From contig CABFPE010000128.1 in the NCBI GenBank assembly GCA_900660155.1, positions 250,792-314,791 of the forward strand: DNA of 64,000 nt, in the 5' to 3' direction. The notes under the pieces are model-generated. The model searched no databases. It saw nothing but the letters and a program-made list of their open reading frames with translations, and was not told where the DNA came from. Source of the DNA: Hofstenia miamia. Taxonomy: Eukaryota > Xenacoelomorpha > Acoela > Hofsteniidae. Positions 12,990-25,909 of the stretch are shown in pieces. Each line of letters begins with the position of its first letter. Within the stretch, counting starts at the first letter, position 1. The position numbers and the translations under genes were made by a program.

Positions 12990-15349
12990 GATTGTAAGTT
13001 AACAAATAATTGAATGAAATTTTCAAATGCTTTCTATCATTTATAGATGCCAATTGTTTACATTTCAAGCAGTTTATCTAATAATGAACATTCAATTACA
13101 TAATTTAAAAAGTGAAAAACATTTTACAGAATTACATTTTGAATGGTTTATCTGTCAATGAACATTCAACTTGTTAAAAATATATCATAAAAAATATTAC
13201 ATAATGTACATGATGAAAAACATTAATTAAAATCATTTCATTGAAACTTAAAAATTAATTACTAATCAATATATCATGTATAATAATATTTAAGGAAACT
13301 CACTGTATTTAAAGCAAAATATGATGTCTGTGTAGCATAATCCAAAGCATAATGCTGCTAAAAGAAGAGAAGGTTGAATGATTAGTCTGAATTAAGATCG
13401 AATTATCATATAGTGATTAAAAACAACTTAAATTTATTTATCATCATTATGTTTGTAAAATGCAACCAAGAAACAATATAGCAAATTAGTACTTGTTTAC
13501 GAATAATTTGACAAAATGAATGGGGTGATAACACTTCCATTATTTTTGGCCATTTTGGCAGATGATAAATTCAAATTTTGAATGACAGGTACTTTTTAAA
13601 TCATACAATAATAGAGCAGAAATCAATTGGAAAACTGTTGAAGTAAATTCTTTGAAAATCTTATCTTTAGATTTCTTTCTTCAGTTTGCTTATTATTAAA
13701 TCATGTCAAGCTAAATGGTAGATGCATTAGTAGTGGCTTGGGCACACATCAGGAGCAATTTGAGGGTCCTTGACCTAAGCCATGAGCAGCATTTACATTA
13801 GGGGTATGAATAGAAGTTTTTTTCTGTTTATCTGATTATTGATTCATTCATTTACATGTAATAAACAATTGACTTCAGAGATAAGGCTAGTTAGCCTACC
13901 AGAGGGTATATCTTTATTACATTATCTTGACTAATTAGCTGACCTATAAATAGACTGATAAATAGACCAAGCATGTATTGTTATCTAAATGTAAGGTAGG
14001 AAGCTGCAAGTAACTATTTACTTTATTTATCTATATTAATTAAAGCTAATAGTTTTCAGTAATGGCTGACATAATATTTATTAAGCAGCTAATGACATTG
14101 CCAGGTTGTGAAGTACAAAGTTACACATTACAAATTGAGTTTAAGTCAGTTACATCCAGCCTTGAGGGTTGCACTAAGTTAGGATAGGCAACACATAAGT
14201 TACTTTGTTGAGCTGAGACTTGGAACTACTTGATCAACAACTGAGGCACATGAGTGTCGATTGATTTGGAGATTGGAGTTGGCCAGAGGCCACAGTGAAA
14301 TCATGGAAGGAAACTGCAACAATGTCATACCTAAATAGTATCAGATTAGTTGGAGTTAATATAAGTTAGTAACAACATATCTAACTAAGATCAGTACATC
14401 CCTACCAGCATCTACCAAAAAATAATAATTTAAAAGAATAATTAACACTATGCTAAAGCCTGGTAGTGGATGCTATATCTGTACTATGAGAAGTCTAGTA
14501 ATTTTGTGATAACATTTTGTTTACATACTGTTTACAAACAAGTGGCTTTTATATCCCATAAATATTTGCTTATTTACCATTTGAATATCTATGATTTTCA
14601 CAAAGAATTGTATATTTAAGAATTTTGTTACATATTCATTACATTACAACAATAGATTCCAATATACCTTGTAGACATCTTAGTAAAGTTGATATTTGAC
14701 TAACCAAAATCTTGACTAAATCAGGTCATAAAATACATATTTTAGAAAAAAAATAATTCATTAAATGATTGCTTGTATAAATGTCTAAAGTGATTTGAGG
14801 TAAATTGAAACTGCTCATTAATTAGACAAACAAGAGCTTAAATTTTGACATTTGAATGGAAAAAGCAAGTCATAATGTAGAACAATTAATAAATATGCCA
14901 AAGGAAAGTACATTTTGTGAAAAAGAAAAGCTAAACACAAGAAGGAAATATAAATATACCAAAGGCAAAAACTAAGCATAAGAAGGAAAAATAAATATAC
15001 CAAAAGCAATTAATATTGTATGAAAAGGGAAGAACAAATCACACCATTAATGAAACACATACAAATAAATTCTACATTCTCTCATTGTATAATAATTATA
15101 AGGACGTATTATTAATTTTTAAAACCAGTAATTATGTTATTTTCATTCATCTCCCCCTCTTACTAAAATTGAATATGAATTGCATGTTAAATAACAGTTA
15201 GGTAAAACATTGACAATTATTGATCTAGATGAAAATCACTGTAAATTACAATCTGAAATATTGAATACAAAATACTGCTGTATTGCAAACCAAAAGTGTA
15301 ATGTCTACCTGAAAATATATTTGAATGTTACAATATAAAATAATGAATA
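12990..15349. other. Core of the element without recognisable genes
   Basis: AT-rich sequence between the polymerase region and the right arm. Both strands were read for integrase, ATPase, protease and capsid motifs and none was seen. A direct repeat of about 45 bp (ATAAATATACCAAAGGCAA-type) occurs near 14950-15005. Confidence 0.45.
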
Positions 15350-18300
15350 TCTATGAATGTAAATTTTTTCACAATAACTTGTATTTAAAGGAACAATGTT
15401 TATTGGTTATCATTAAAAGTATAATAAGATAGCATTAAAAATAATGTATAAAACCTCTATAAAATGATTGTAATCAGTGTAATTCAAATATTTTAAAACA
15501 TACCTTTTGAAAAGTAGTAGGTGAAATTGCACTTTACACTTTTTCAGAACATGAAATTGTAAATTATTTTTCCCAAACAAAAGTAAAAATTAATGGGATA
15601 TGAAATTATCTAGATTAAGTTTCTTTTAATTGATATTCATTCATTTATAATTATTATAATTAGGAATTGAAGTAAAATATCAGTGACCTAAAAATTTATT
15701 TTTTGACAAAAGCAAGTAGAATGAAATTGCTTGTAAGGTCTTTATTCTAACACATCAACATTCCAGTTAAATTTTATCATTATGTAAATGACGTGCTTTA
15801 ACTTGATTACAAATTATTAATCACTCTTTCACTAGTTTTCTAATCACAGAGTTGGTTATTTCATCAGTCATGGCAACTTGTATGAAATATAATGTGTTTT
15901 TTGATGTACATGGAAAAGTTTACAATAGTATTTACTATATTAAAGAAAGATTAATTTTATTGGATGAAAAATTATATGTCATCACAGTACAACATTCAAA
16001 GGAAATGTTTTCCTGTCTCCCACACATCATTTTGACTTTCAGAGGGAAACCTTGCAAATGAACAAATGATGAATTTTATTGATTATCTAAATATATCAAA
16101 TAGAAGGGAAACAACATTTTGAGTTTATGATAGAATGAATTGTAATTTTTTGAGTCGATTATTCTCTCAATTTGTGGAAAATTTACTTGATCATGGTTAA
16201 CAATATCCACAAAATTGTAAAAATTCTACAGACTGTATAAATGACTTTTATAAATTTATGTGTCAAACAAACACTCCATCAGGTATATTATCATTTATTA
16301 TTACTTGTTGTAAATTTAAAAAATTCAATGTAAAACCATTGTAATTATTGATTTTTTTGTCACTTTGTTCTCATCTTTTTATTATTAATTTATCAAAATA
16401 TTAACACTTAAATGCCTAAAAGAGTATATTTCATTTATAAACTAATAGAATGATGGAAAACAAATCTATAAATTTATTTTAATAAATTATTATATATGAA
16501 TCAAAACTCTGTTTGTAAGTTCTATATGAATAATGTGTTAAAGTTTTTTTTTTGCAATTGACATTTGTCATCTGTGAAACATGTATTTATTTTTCTCAAT
16601 ATTTTTATTTGAAAATAATTGTTAGTTACTACTGTTACCAAAGAAAATTAATCATAAAATGTAATTGCAACAATGTAAATTTTTTGCATATAGAATTTCA
16701 ATGGTATTTAAAAATTATTTATGTAATATAAATAGAAAAATTGTTACATTTTATACATGAGATTGCAAACAAATGTGTTTGCTAACAAATATTACAACAA
16801 AACATAATAAATTCCAATGTTGCCAGAGATACTTAGACAGTCAAAGTACATAATTACATCATATCCATGTTGACCAGGGTCAAAGGTCAATTGGGGGGAT
16901 TGGCTTGTTGGCTTTGCTTTTTTACTACTCATAATATTATTTGCATTTTTAAGCAGTATTCAACCTAACACTTGGCATATGGCTGATATTGTAGAGCTCC
17001 TACACTTACAAAATATTAGTTTGCAATTTTCTCAAAATTCTTATGAATCTATCTTAAAAAATACCATGCATGTATATTTTTTACTTGTGAATAATACCCT
17101 ACTTACAAGCATTTGTTTGTTTAGAAGGTGATCTTGAAAACTCAAAGATTGAAAGCAATGTGTTTTGGTTTCAAATGCATCTACATGTGAATAACAAGGT
17201 ATGCCAATACTTTTGTTTTCATACCCACATATATTTTATAATATTTCACTTTTAATCAAGTTTGTTTTTAAGTTACTAAGTTATACATTGTGATTTTTGC
17301 TATGTTGAATATTTTGTTTAATCACATGCATATTAAATTTCCTATTGTTAACTAGTAGCTTGCATAGGCTATTATTTATACACATTGATTTTCACTTTGT
17401 TGTTCTATTAGGGTGATATTAACTGAATATGTATTAAATTTTTCAAGTCATAGCAAAGTTTATACCAGAGTTAAGTGATTTTATAGACATTGTTTTTCAC
17501 GTATAAATTATTATTTCATAATTTTCTCAAAATTCTATATGATCCATCTTCTAAATACCATGCGCCCATATTTTTCATGTGTGAATAATACACTATTTAC
17601 AAGCTTTTGTATGTTTAGAAAGTAATCTCAACATGGAGTTGACTAATTTAATAATTGGAAATCTTATCCAGTAAAAGGGAATCAAGTGTGTAGCAATATG
17701 TCAAATAAAAGAACAGTGAATTGCTTGGAAAAAGGCATTATAATTTCTATGTCAACTACAGAATACAATGGAAAAGATATCAACAAGCAAGAGTCATAAA
17801 CCAAATAAACTGAAAAACGTGCAAAGTTGAGAAAAGATGTAACAGTCAGCAAATATGTACAGCCCCCAAAAATCCATATAAACCAAAAAGAAATGCAGGA
17901 AAAGACTATTGTGTACAACTAATATCATAATAGTGCATTAATAAAAGCATGTATATGTATAAATCCTACTTTTCATGTATAATTTATTTGGAAAATGAAA
18001 TGGCCTTTATCATTTAAGCCTATTTCATACACCTGTAATATTTAAATATGGTGAATATTTTCACATTTTGCATTAGCAAAAAAATGAATTAAATGCATGG
18101 AATTTTGTATGGATAGGAAACATTGGTGAAAATGAATTACAATAATTGCAGATATTAATCATTAGAACATGTGGAATTTTTTACAATGAAAAAAAGCAAT
18201 GTATTTGAAAAAGTGAAAGGCACAATTGACTATCATCTATGTCTATATTTCATAGGCTTGTAATGTTTAGGTATGCAAATATTTTTCTGTTTTGTATATT

Positions 18301-18860
18301 TGATGTTAGTGAAAAACTAATTAATTACATTGAATTTTTACAATGAAATGGCAGTGCATTTAAAAGAACAAAATTTAACCCTTTGAATGTAATGTATAGA
18401 TCCCTGAAAAACTAAATAAATTACAATGATTGTGGATTTTAATCATTAGAACATGTGGAATTTTGTACAATAAAATAGCAGTGTATTTGAAAAAGTGGAA
18501 ATGTAACCCTTTACATGTAATGTATAGAAAATAGCGAATTAAATTGCATTGATTGTTAATCATTAGAAACACATGGAATTTTTATGGATAAGAAAATTAA
18601 TAATTAGTCAACAATTTATTATCACAAAAATGGTGAAAACTCCCAATTAGTCACCTAACAATGTCACATATATTATCAAAAAAACATTTTTAAAATTGTG
18701 TTCAATTTAATTTCCTCAAAACATTTCTTGTCATCAAGTATATCACTTTGCCCAAATCTTAGAAATCAAAAATGAAAATTTCTTCAAAAAATTAATTCAC
18801 TCAAATTAATTTGTCAAACATTTCGTCAATAGATGGTGTCAAATAGAATACACTCATGGA
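15350..18860 (-). repeat. Right inverted arm of the PolB element
   Basis: In reverse complement this arm follows the left arm block by block: 15350-16820 matches 5830-7440 and 16930-17640 matches 2700-3450. The terminal 100 bp (18740-18850) matches 230-330. Identity is visibly well below complete, with many substitutions and small indels. The open frame at 15852-16061 is only the counterpart of the frame at 6617-6856 in the other arm, which argues against either being a real gene. Confidence 0.6.
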
Positions 18861-19560
18861 TGTTACAAGTCCTTCAGGGTCTCCTCATCACCTTACTACT
18901 TGGAATGAATTTGCAAGTTGAATTGTTGAAAAAAGATATATAAAGTCGACAAAAGATGTAACACTCTACAAGTGTGTACAACCCCAAAAATCTGTATAAA
19001 ACAAAAAGAAATGAGAAGAGAATGTCACTGTGTACAACTATTATAAGTGTATTAAAGAAACCATTTGTATGTATAAATCCTCCTAATAGCATCACAGGTA
19101 TAATTTTTATTATAATTATATGTAAGTTTATATTTCATATGCCTGCAATGTTTTAAGTATAGTGAATATTTTTCTGCTTTGTATATTGGATATTAGCAAA
19201 AAACGAATTAAGTATGAGAATTGTTACAATGAAGTATAGCAATGTATTTGAAAAACAAAGTGTAAGCCTTTGCATGTAATCTATAGATTCCTGAAAAACT
19301 AAATAAATTACAATGATTACAATGTTAATCATTAAAATGTGTGGAATTTTTTACAATGAAAAATTACAATGCATTTGAAAAGCAGAAATGTAACCCTTTG
19401 CATGTAATGTATAGAAAATAGCGAAATAAATTTGTACATAGGCTTAGCTATGCAATAGAAATGTATGGAATTTCTACAAATATGAAAATTATTAGTCAAG
19501 CATGTATCATCACAAATGTGCTGTAAACCCTCAGCTAACAATGTATTATATATTATATAT
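17660..19560 (+). repeat. Degenerate repeat array at and beyond the right end
   Basis: Units of roughly 100-180 bp recur. Each carries versions of AATCATTAGAACATGTGGAA, of TTACAATGAAA...GCAATGTATTTGAAAAAG, and of a CATGTAATGTATAGA box (for example near 18160, 18430, 18545, 19320 and 19400). The whole block 17660-18680 is repeated, diverged, at 18890-19560, and the element terminus lies between the two. The array may be a subterminal repeat of the element or a local satellite that captured the end. Confidence 0.55.
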
Positions 19561-19569
19561 ATTAACAAA

Positions 19570-21355
19570 TAAGGTAAATGTGTAAACTAAATTGGGCCCC
19601 ATAAATAGATGAGTCACTATAGCAATTACATTTTGAATCATTGTAAAATTGACCCCCATGAATATCGCAAGGTCATTAAAAAATGACGAGTCAGTAATTA
19701 AATCGCCCCTAGATGGCAACACCCATATCCATGAATCAGCAATTATTTCATTTTGTGGAACCAACACTGCCTTTGTTCAACTACATCTAAATGTATATAA
19801 CTTGTATGCACTCGACACATTTCAAAAACAGTGAGTACATGTGAAGGATCAGCATATCAATATCCAAATATTTTCAACCAAAAAAGCATTGATTTTCATA
19901 AACGACTTTGGTGAGTATTTTTCTTTCTTCTTAGCAAAAATATTGTGTGTGAGAAAGAGAGAGAAATTGTTCTTATGATATATTTGGACATATATATATA
20001 TAAGGTTCTCAAGTTTAATCAATAGTGAATGACTTAGTGAGAACCCTTGTTTCAAACTTTATTAAATACTTATATCAGTAATATCAGATAATTAAGATAA
20101 AAGAATAATTTTCTATTCAGATAAATGTTAACAATTAAATAACTGGTAATTTATATGAGTAGCTTCATTAAATTCACAAATATATACAACTCACATAAAT
20201 TACAAAAGAAATCTTCCAGGGTAAAGATTGATTACTATAGTACTATTTTCAGGCTTGTAATTGGTTTTTATTAAATTGTGCTTGACAATTTGTTCTCTTT
20301 ACAGATCATAGTTTTTCTCCATGTAGTTATTAACAGACTGGTTATCTTAGCAAAAAACTAGAAATTTAATGGATGTCAAGTGTTTTGTTGATCGTCAGTC
20401 ACATTATATGCAGGATATTCTGACTTGAGGGACACCTCAATTTTAACGAAGTGAGCAGGGCCGTGGCTATGGGAGGGCCAGGAGGCATGGCCTTCCCTGT
20501 TGGGCCACTGGGCCCCCTTCCTCTTGGCATCCTGAATAAAAAACTCCATAGTATTAATTCTAATATTCTGTAACTAAGTTAGAGTGAATATATTTTAGCC
20601 CCCTAAATTTCAAATGCAAGGCACAGGCCTGGAAGTGAGTGATAAAAAGCGGGGTGAGGCCTTGCAAAGTTTTGGAAAATATTAAAAAAAGCGACTCTAG
20701 AAATGTATTTCATATTTCCACAATCAAAGTTTAAGAATTTCTTAGTTCCTTACAAAAAAGTTTTTGAACAACTTTGAAAACAATAATTAATAAAATATTG
20801 CAATATTGGGAAATCTATCAATTTTATAATACTTATGCCCATACATGGAATGCATTTTTGAAGTCAAATGTTGACAAATTAATGATTTATATAACAATTG
20901 GTTTGAAAAATGCTTAGAACTTTGTACCAATAGGCCTGATTTGTGAGATTCTTTTAGGTTTTTGCAATAAGTTGAAAAAAATTTTTCATTGGAGTATGTA
21001 ATCATGGTTCTACAGCTTCACCAAGCTTGATTGATGTGAATTTTGCTTAAAACAAGATGTTCAACTTTGCAATGCATAAAAATAGAAGATAGATAGCTCT
21101 TTGTGTACATACATTAGAAGTAGTCACAAGATGCAATCTATAGTCAATATTGTTTCACTGAATACCACACCAAAGTGAGTTGAAAACTTTTTTAAGCAAA
21201 ACATCAATATAAGATTTGAAATAAAGGACAAAGGACAAAAATGCAAAATGCTCATCATATCATTGGTAAAATTATTTCAAAATTCTTTCTGCAATCTTCA
21301 TGCTTTTCAATTTTTATCACATATGTAAGCATGCACAAGATTGATGACTTTTTAC
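19570..21355. other. Intergenic, no gene seen
   Basis: AT-rich sequence. The only compositional change is a GC-richer patch at 20445-20540 beginning CAGGGCCGTGGCTATGG. It resembles the start of hAT-type non-autonomous elements, but no matching inverted end was found. Confidence 0.4.
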
Positions 21356-21389
21356 AAAATTCAGAAAATAGGATGATAACAAAATTGAA

Positions 21390-22805
21390 CTTGAAAAAAC
21401 CGTAAAAATCTAGACGTAAATATCTCTAGTGGCAGCTGTGGAATCCCAGTATTTATCCACAAGAAATTTATCAGGCACTTCGACGAATATTTGCTATTTG
21501 TCTTTAACTTCTCTATTCGGACATCAGCATTTCCTATAAGCCTAAAAAGAGCTGACATAACACCAGTATATAAAAAGGTGATCATTCTGACTGTTTAAAT
21601 TACAGACCAATAGCAGTAACTAATCCAGTATCAAAAATTTTTAAAAGATACTTTGCTCTCAAATCAATGTGTACCTAAAAAATTATAACATTCTTTCACC
21701 TATGCAGTTTGGATTTAGAGATGGATTAAGCACCACTGACGCACTTCTTACCCTAACTGAAAGTATTCGTTACAATCTTAACAAAAATGTTAGTAGCAGC
21801 GTAGCTTTATTGGATCTTAGTAAAGCTTTTGACAGCTTAGATTTCAAAATACTGGATAATAAATTATCAAACTATGGATTTAATAAAGATTCACGAATAT
21901 TTATAAATAGTTTTTTGAGTAATAGAGAGCAGCACGTCAAAATTAATAACATCTTTTCCGACTACTGTATAAGAAATATCGGAGTACCCCAAGGAACTGT
22001 ACTAGGTCCGATAATATTTAACTTATATATAAATGATGTTTCACAGTTCATAAAACACAGCCAATTAATCCAGTATGCTGATGACATATGCATCATAAGT
22101 AATCACAGCAGTCCAATAATTTCAACAAAACATCTTCAGATAGACTTAGACAGCATAATGAATTTCTTCAGACAGAATAAGTTAACAGTCAATACATCCA
22201 AAACACAATTTATCGTATTCGCAAATAACCATAACAAGCCACTAGTAAAGAATGTACAGATCCAACTATCTAAAGATGCACCAATAATCAAACCAACTGA
22301 TTCTGTTACATATTTAGGGGTAGACATAGACACGCGTTTCAAGTTTGATAAGTTTGTTCGAAGGAAGATTAAAAAGATGGCAGCTGGCATACAATACCTA
22401 AAACAAATTAATAAGATAACTAAAAGCAAAATAAATGTTGACGCATTTGTGTCTAAGTCACTACAGATACGCATGCATACTATTGAATAGCTTAAGTATT
22501 GTACAGAAGGGACGACTAAATAGAGATGTTTAACTGGTGTATATGCACAATGTTTGATGTTAGCAAACATGAAGTTGGTGACTACGTAAACAAAGGATCA
22601 ATGCTTTCACCCACGTTCATCAATACATTCCAGTCTGATTCAAATGTACAAGTATGTGAAAGGACAAATATCTCAGCTATAACAAAAGAACAAATAAATG
22701 CATTAATAAATGCATTAAATTAAAAATTAAAAATAAATATTGGAAAGATTCGTTTACAACCAACACCAGTAGCCTATGGAACAAACTAGATTCTAATATA
22801 CGTAA
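21390..22805 (+). mobile_element. LINE reverse transcriptase, copy 1 (broken)
   Basis: This copy encodes most of a CR1/Jockey-like non-LTR reverse transcriptase. The N-terminal part reads ADITPVYKK and NYRPIAVTNPVSKIFKR in shifted frames (21540-21650). The main frame 21669-22490 then contains QFGFRDGLSTTDAL, LDLSKAFDSLDF (motif A), GVPQGTVLGPIIFNLY (motif B region) and QYADD (motif C, YADD at 22074-22085). The frame is lost near 22450 through a 1-bp insertion relative to copy 2 (GTGTCTAAGTCAC against GTGTTGAGTCAC). The copy runs into a 7-N gap at 22806. No endonuclease domain is present upstream, so it is 5' truncated. Confidence 0.85.
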
Positions 22806-22812
22806 NNNNNNN

Positions 22813-23989
22813 TTCCGACTACTGTATAAGAAATATTGGAGTACCCCAAGGAACTGTACTAGGTCTGATAATATTTAACTTATATATAAATGATGTTTCA
22901 CAGTTCATAAAACACAGCCAATTAATCCAGTATGCTGATGACATATGCATCATAAGTAATCACAGCAGTCCAATAATTTCAACAAAACATCTTCAGATAG
23001 ACTTAGACAGCATAATGAATTTCTTCAGACAGAATAAGTTAACAGTCAATACATCCAAAACACAATTTATCGTATTCGCAAATAACCATAACAAGCCACT
23101 AGTAAAGAATGTACAGATCCAACTATCTAAAGATGCACCAATAATCAAACCAACTGATTCTGTTACATATTTAGGGGTAGACATAGACACGCACTTGAAG
23201 TTTGATAAGTTTGTTCGAAGGAAGATTAAAAAAATGGCAGCTGGCATACAATACCTAAAACAAATTAAACAGATAACTAGGGGCAAAACAGTTGTTGACG
23301 CGTTTGTGTTGAGTCACTACAGATATGCATGCATACTATTGAATAGCTTAAGTATTGCACAGAAGGGACGACTAAATAGGATGTTTAACTGGTGTATATG
23401 CACAATGTTTGATATTAGCAAACATGAAGTTGGTGACTACGTAAACAAAGAATCAATACTTTCACCCACGTTCATCACGATATATTCCAGTCTGATTCAA
23501 ATGTACAAGTGTGTGAAAGGAAATTGTAATGGTGACAAATATCTCAGCTATAACAAAAGAGCAAATAAATGCATTAATAACTATCAAATTAAAAATAAAT
23601 ATTGGAAAGATTCGTTTACAACCAACACCAGTAGCCTATGGAACAAACTAGATTCTAATATACGTAACGCACCTAACTTAAAAATATTTAAAAAATTATT
23701 AAAACAAAACCTGCTTGCCAACCAATTCAAATTAGGATATTCGAACAAACTGAATATATGGCGAAATTATTAGAATATGTCATTTTTGTTTCCTACCTTT
23801 AACTAATTATTTTTTTTGTTTATTTTAATTATTGTTTTAGCTATGTTTATTTTATTTGTACATATCTGTATATATTAGTTTTGTAAATATGTTTGTATAT
23901 ATTATGTACACTATTTGTATATATTTTGTAAATAATATTTACAGACTGTAAGTACAGAGAATGTACAAGGATAAACAGAATAAAAGCTA
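22813..23989 (+). mobile_element. LINE reverse transcriptase C-terminal part and 3' UTR, copy 2
   Basis: A second copy of the same family starts within the fingers/palm region. It keeps YADD (22931-22942) and a clean frame to the natural stop at 23773. The long C-terminal domain after the palm includes KQINKIT/KQIKQIT and ends in NKLNIWRNY. The 3' UTR is T-rich and ends AATAAAAGCTA at the N at 23990. It lacks the frame lesions of copies 1 and 3, so it derives from a different insertion or allele. Confidence 0.8.
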
Positions 23990-23990
23990 N

Positions 23991-24872
23991 TATTCACAAA
24001 TAACCACAACAAGCCACTAGTAAAGAATGTAAAGATCCAACTGATTCTGTTACATATTTAGGGGTAGACATAGACATGTGTTTCAAGTTTGATAAGTTTG
24101 TTCGAAGGAAGATTAAAAAGATGGCAGCTGGCATACAATACCTAAAACAAATTAATAAGATAACTAAAAGCAAAATAAATGTTGACGCATTTGTGTCTAA
24201 GTCACTACAGATACGCATGCATACTATTGAATAGCTTAAGTATTGTACAGAAGGGACGACTAAATAGAGATGTTTAACTGGTGTATATGCACAATGTTTG
24301 ATGTTAGCAAACATGAAGTTGGTGACTACGTAAACAAAGGATCAATGCTTTCACCCACGTTCATCAATACATTCCAGTCTGATTCAAATGTACAAGTATG
24401 TGAAAGGACAAATATCTCAGCTATAACAAAAGAACAAATAAATGCATTAATAAATGCATTAAATTAAAAATTAAAAATAAATATTGGAAAGATTCGTTTA
24501 CAACCAACACCAGTAGCCTATGGAACAAACTAGATTCTAATATACGTAATGCACCTAACTTAAAAATATTTAAAAAATTATTAAAACAAAACCTGCTTGC
24601 CAACCAATTCAAATTAGGATATTCGAACAAACTGAATATATATCGAAATTATTAGAATATGTCATTTTTGTTTCCTACCTTTAACTAATTATTTTTTTTG
24701 TTTATTTTAATTATTGTTTTAGCTATGTTTATTTTATTTGTACATATCTGTATATATTAGTTTTGTAAATATGTTTGTATATATTATGTACACTATTTGT
24801 ATATATTTTGTAAATAATATTTACAGACTGTAAGTACAGAGAATGTACAAGGATAAACAGAATAAAAGCTAC
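23991..24872 (+). mobile_element. LINE 3' part, copy 3 sharing lesions with copy 1
   Basis: The sequence matches copy 1 from about 22216 onward, including its private lesions (TCTAAGTCAC and the deletion leading to the short frame ending ALN). It then continues to the family 3' end GGATAAACAGAATAAAAGCT. A roughly 31-bp deletion between two CCAACT repeats near 24038 is its own. Shared lesions mean copies 1 and 3 are the same insertion or its two haplotypes, split in assembly around copy 2. Confidence 0.75.
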
Positions 24873-24879
24873 TTAAGTA

Positions 24880-25625
24880 AAAAAAATAAATGGAATAACT
24901 TGGCATTTAACAGTTAGAGGAGATCAAGTAGATATTTCTGAGAATTAATCACCATCAAAAATTGTATGGTTCAATCAAATGGAAACATTTCCTTTGCAGT
25001 GCCTGATATCATATACTTTTACAATATTTAACATCTGTTCAGGTATTAGTTCCAAATACATGTATAAAAGGCACAAACAAATTCTATGTCAACAGGCAAT
25101 CATGACGAAACTTTGGCCCAGAAAGCAGCCTTTGCAGACTGAATTCGGCATAAACTCCTATAAATTTTAGTTTGAAATTTCGGGCAGAAAAACAACCATC
25201 ATTTTGTACTCCAAGCTCAAGACTTCCAGTTTCAGGGAGAATAGTATATTTTAAATAGCAGAAGATGTTAAAACGTTTTCTAGTAGCTGACTCTTTTAAA
25301 TGATATGGTAAACATCAACTATGGTGTAAGGAAACTTTTTGGAACCTATTTTGAGTCACTTCCTCTGTCTAATCACCTGCCAGTCCGCCGCGAAAAGTGG
25401 TAGCATATCACTGTACATAAATATTGCATTAAATCATAGTTAAAAGACTAATACACACAAGAACCTTTTTCATGCATAGTATTTATTATTAAATTTTTGC
25501 AACTTTCAAAAACTGATATATATTTTGGAACAAAACAATATTAATATTGATGGATTTTTGTGGGAAACGTAATAGCTGTGAACTTTTTTATACATACAAT
25601 ATTTTTACATTATCAATAAAGATCA
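24880..25625. other. Intergenic, no gene seen
   Basis: No motif, inverted repeat or convincing open frame was recognised here. Base composition is ordinary for the window. Confidence 0.4.
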
Positions 25626-25644
25626 AAGCAGAGAAATAGCCAGC

Positions 25645-25905
25645 TTGAAAGCTTATAATGATATGGTGATCAAATACTTATGTGTGATTTGTCATTCAAG
25701 CTGTCCAAATTCTTGTATTCAATGTCTGTCATGCAAGAAATGGGTTCATTTTCAATGTGCTGGTATTAATAATCCTAACAATGTCATACAATTCTGGTGC
25801 CCCAAATGTCGTCCACCTACAGCAACTTCTGATCAGCTCTCACTAGTAGGAACAAGTCTCACTCAAGATTTTGATAAACTTAGACAGAGATTCAATTTCA
25901 TCTGA
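25645..25905 (+). CDS. PHD-finger ORF, probably retroelement derived
   Basis: The 86-residue frame contains a PHD zinc finger: LCVICHSSC, then CLSCKKWVHFQC, then WCPKC, giving the C4-H-C3 order at about residues 13-55. PHD fingers bind histone tails in host proteins and also occur in proteins of CR1-type and other retroelements. There is no good ATG; the frame opens at TTG, and an internal ATG lies 6 codons in. It is directly followed by a decayed reverse-transcriptase-associated domain (25910-26465), which suggests one retroelement protein that lost its middle. An exon of a host PHD gene is the alternative. Confidence 0.6.
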   Translation: MKAYNDMVIKYLCVICHSSCPNSCIQCLSCKKWVHFQCAGINNPNNVIQFWCPKCRPPTATSDQLSLVGTSLTQDFDKLRQRFNFI

Positions 25906-25909
25906 TAAT

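Larger units (their letters stand above)
220..18860. mobile_element. Large PolB-bearing inverted-repeat element, Polinton-like fossil
   Basis: An element of about 18.6 kb is bounded by inverted copies of the same end sequence: GACGCCATCTAGTGACGAAA near 231-250 and its diverged reverse complement near 18822-18841. Inside the ends, blocks of the left arm match the right arm in inverted order (2700-3450 with 16930-17640; 5830-7440 with 15350-16820). The core holds a decayed minus-strand family-B DNA polymerase. Size, long inverted ends and PolB fit a Polinton or a related self-replicating element. I recognised no integrase, packaging ATPase, protease or capsid, so the family call is tentative. 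No clear target-site duplication was found at the limits used. The element is plainly broken, and divergence between the arms suggests it is not recent. Confidence 0.6.

Noticed and set aside
20451-20540. hAT-like terminus beginning CAGGGCCGTGGC
   Set aside because: No inverted partner or 8-bp target duplication was found nearby, so the element could not be delimited.
22136-22570. 144-residue minus-strand open frame
   Set aside because: It is the antisense shadow of the LINE reverse transcriptase and reappears wherever that LINE is copied (22993-23286, 23994-24314).
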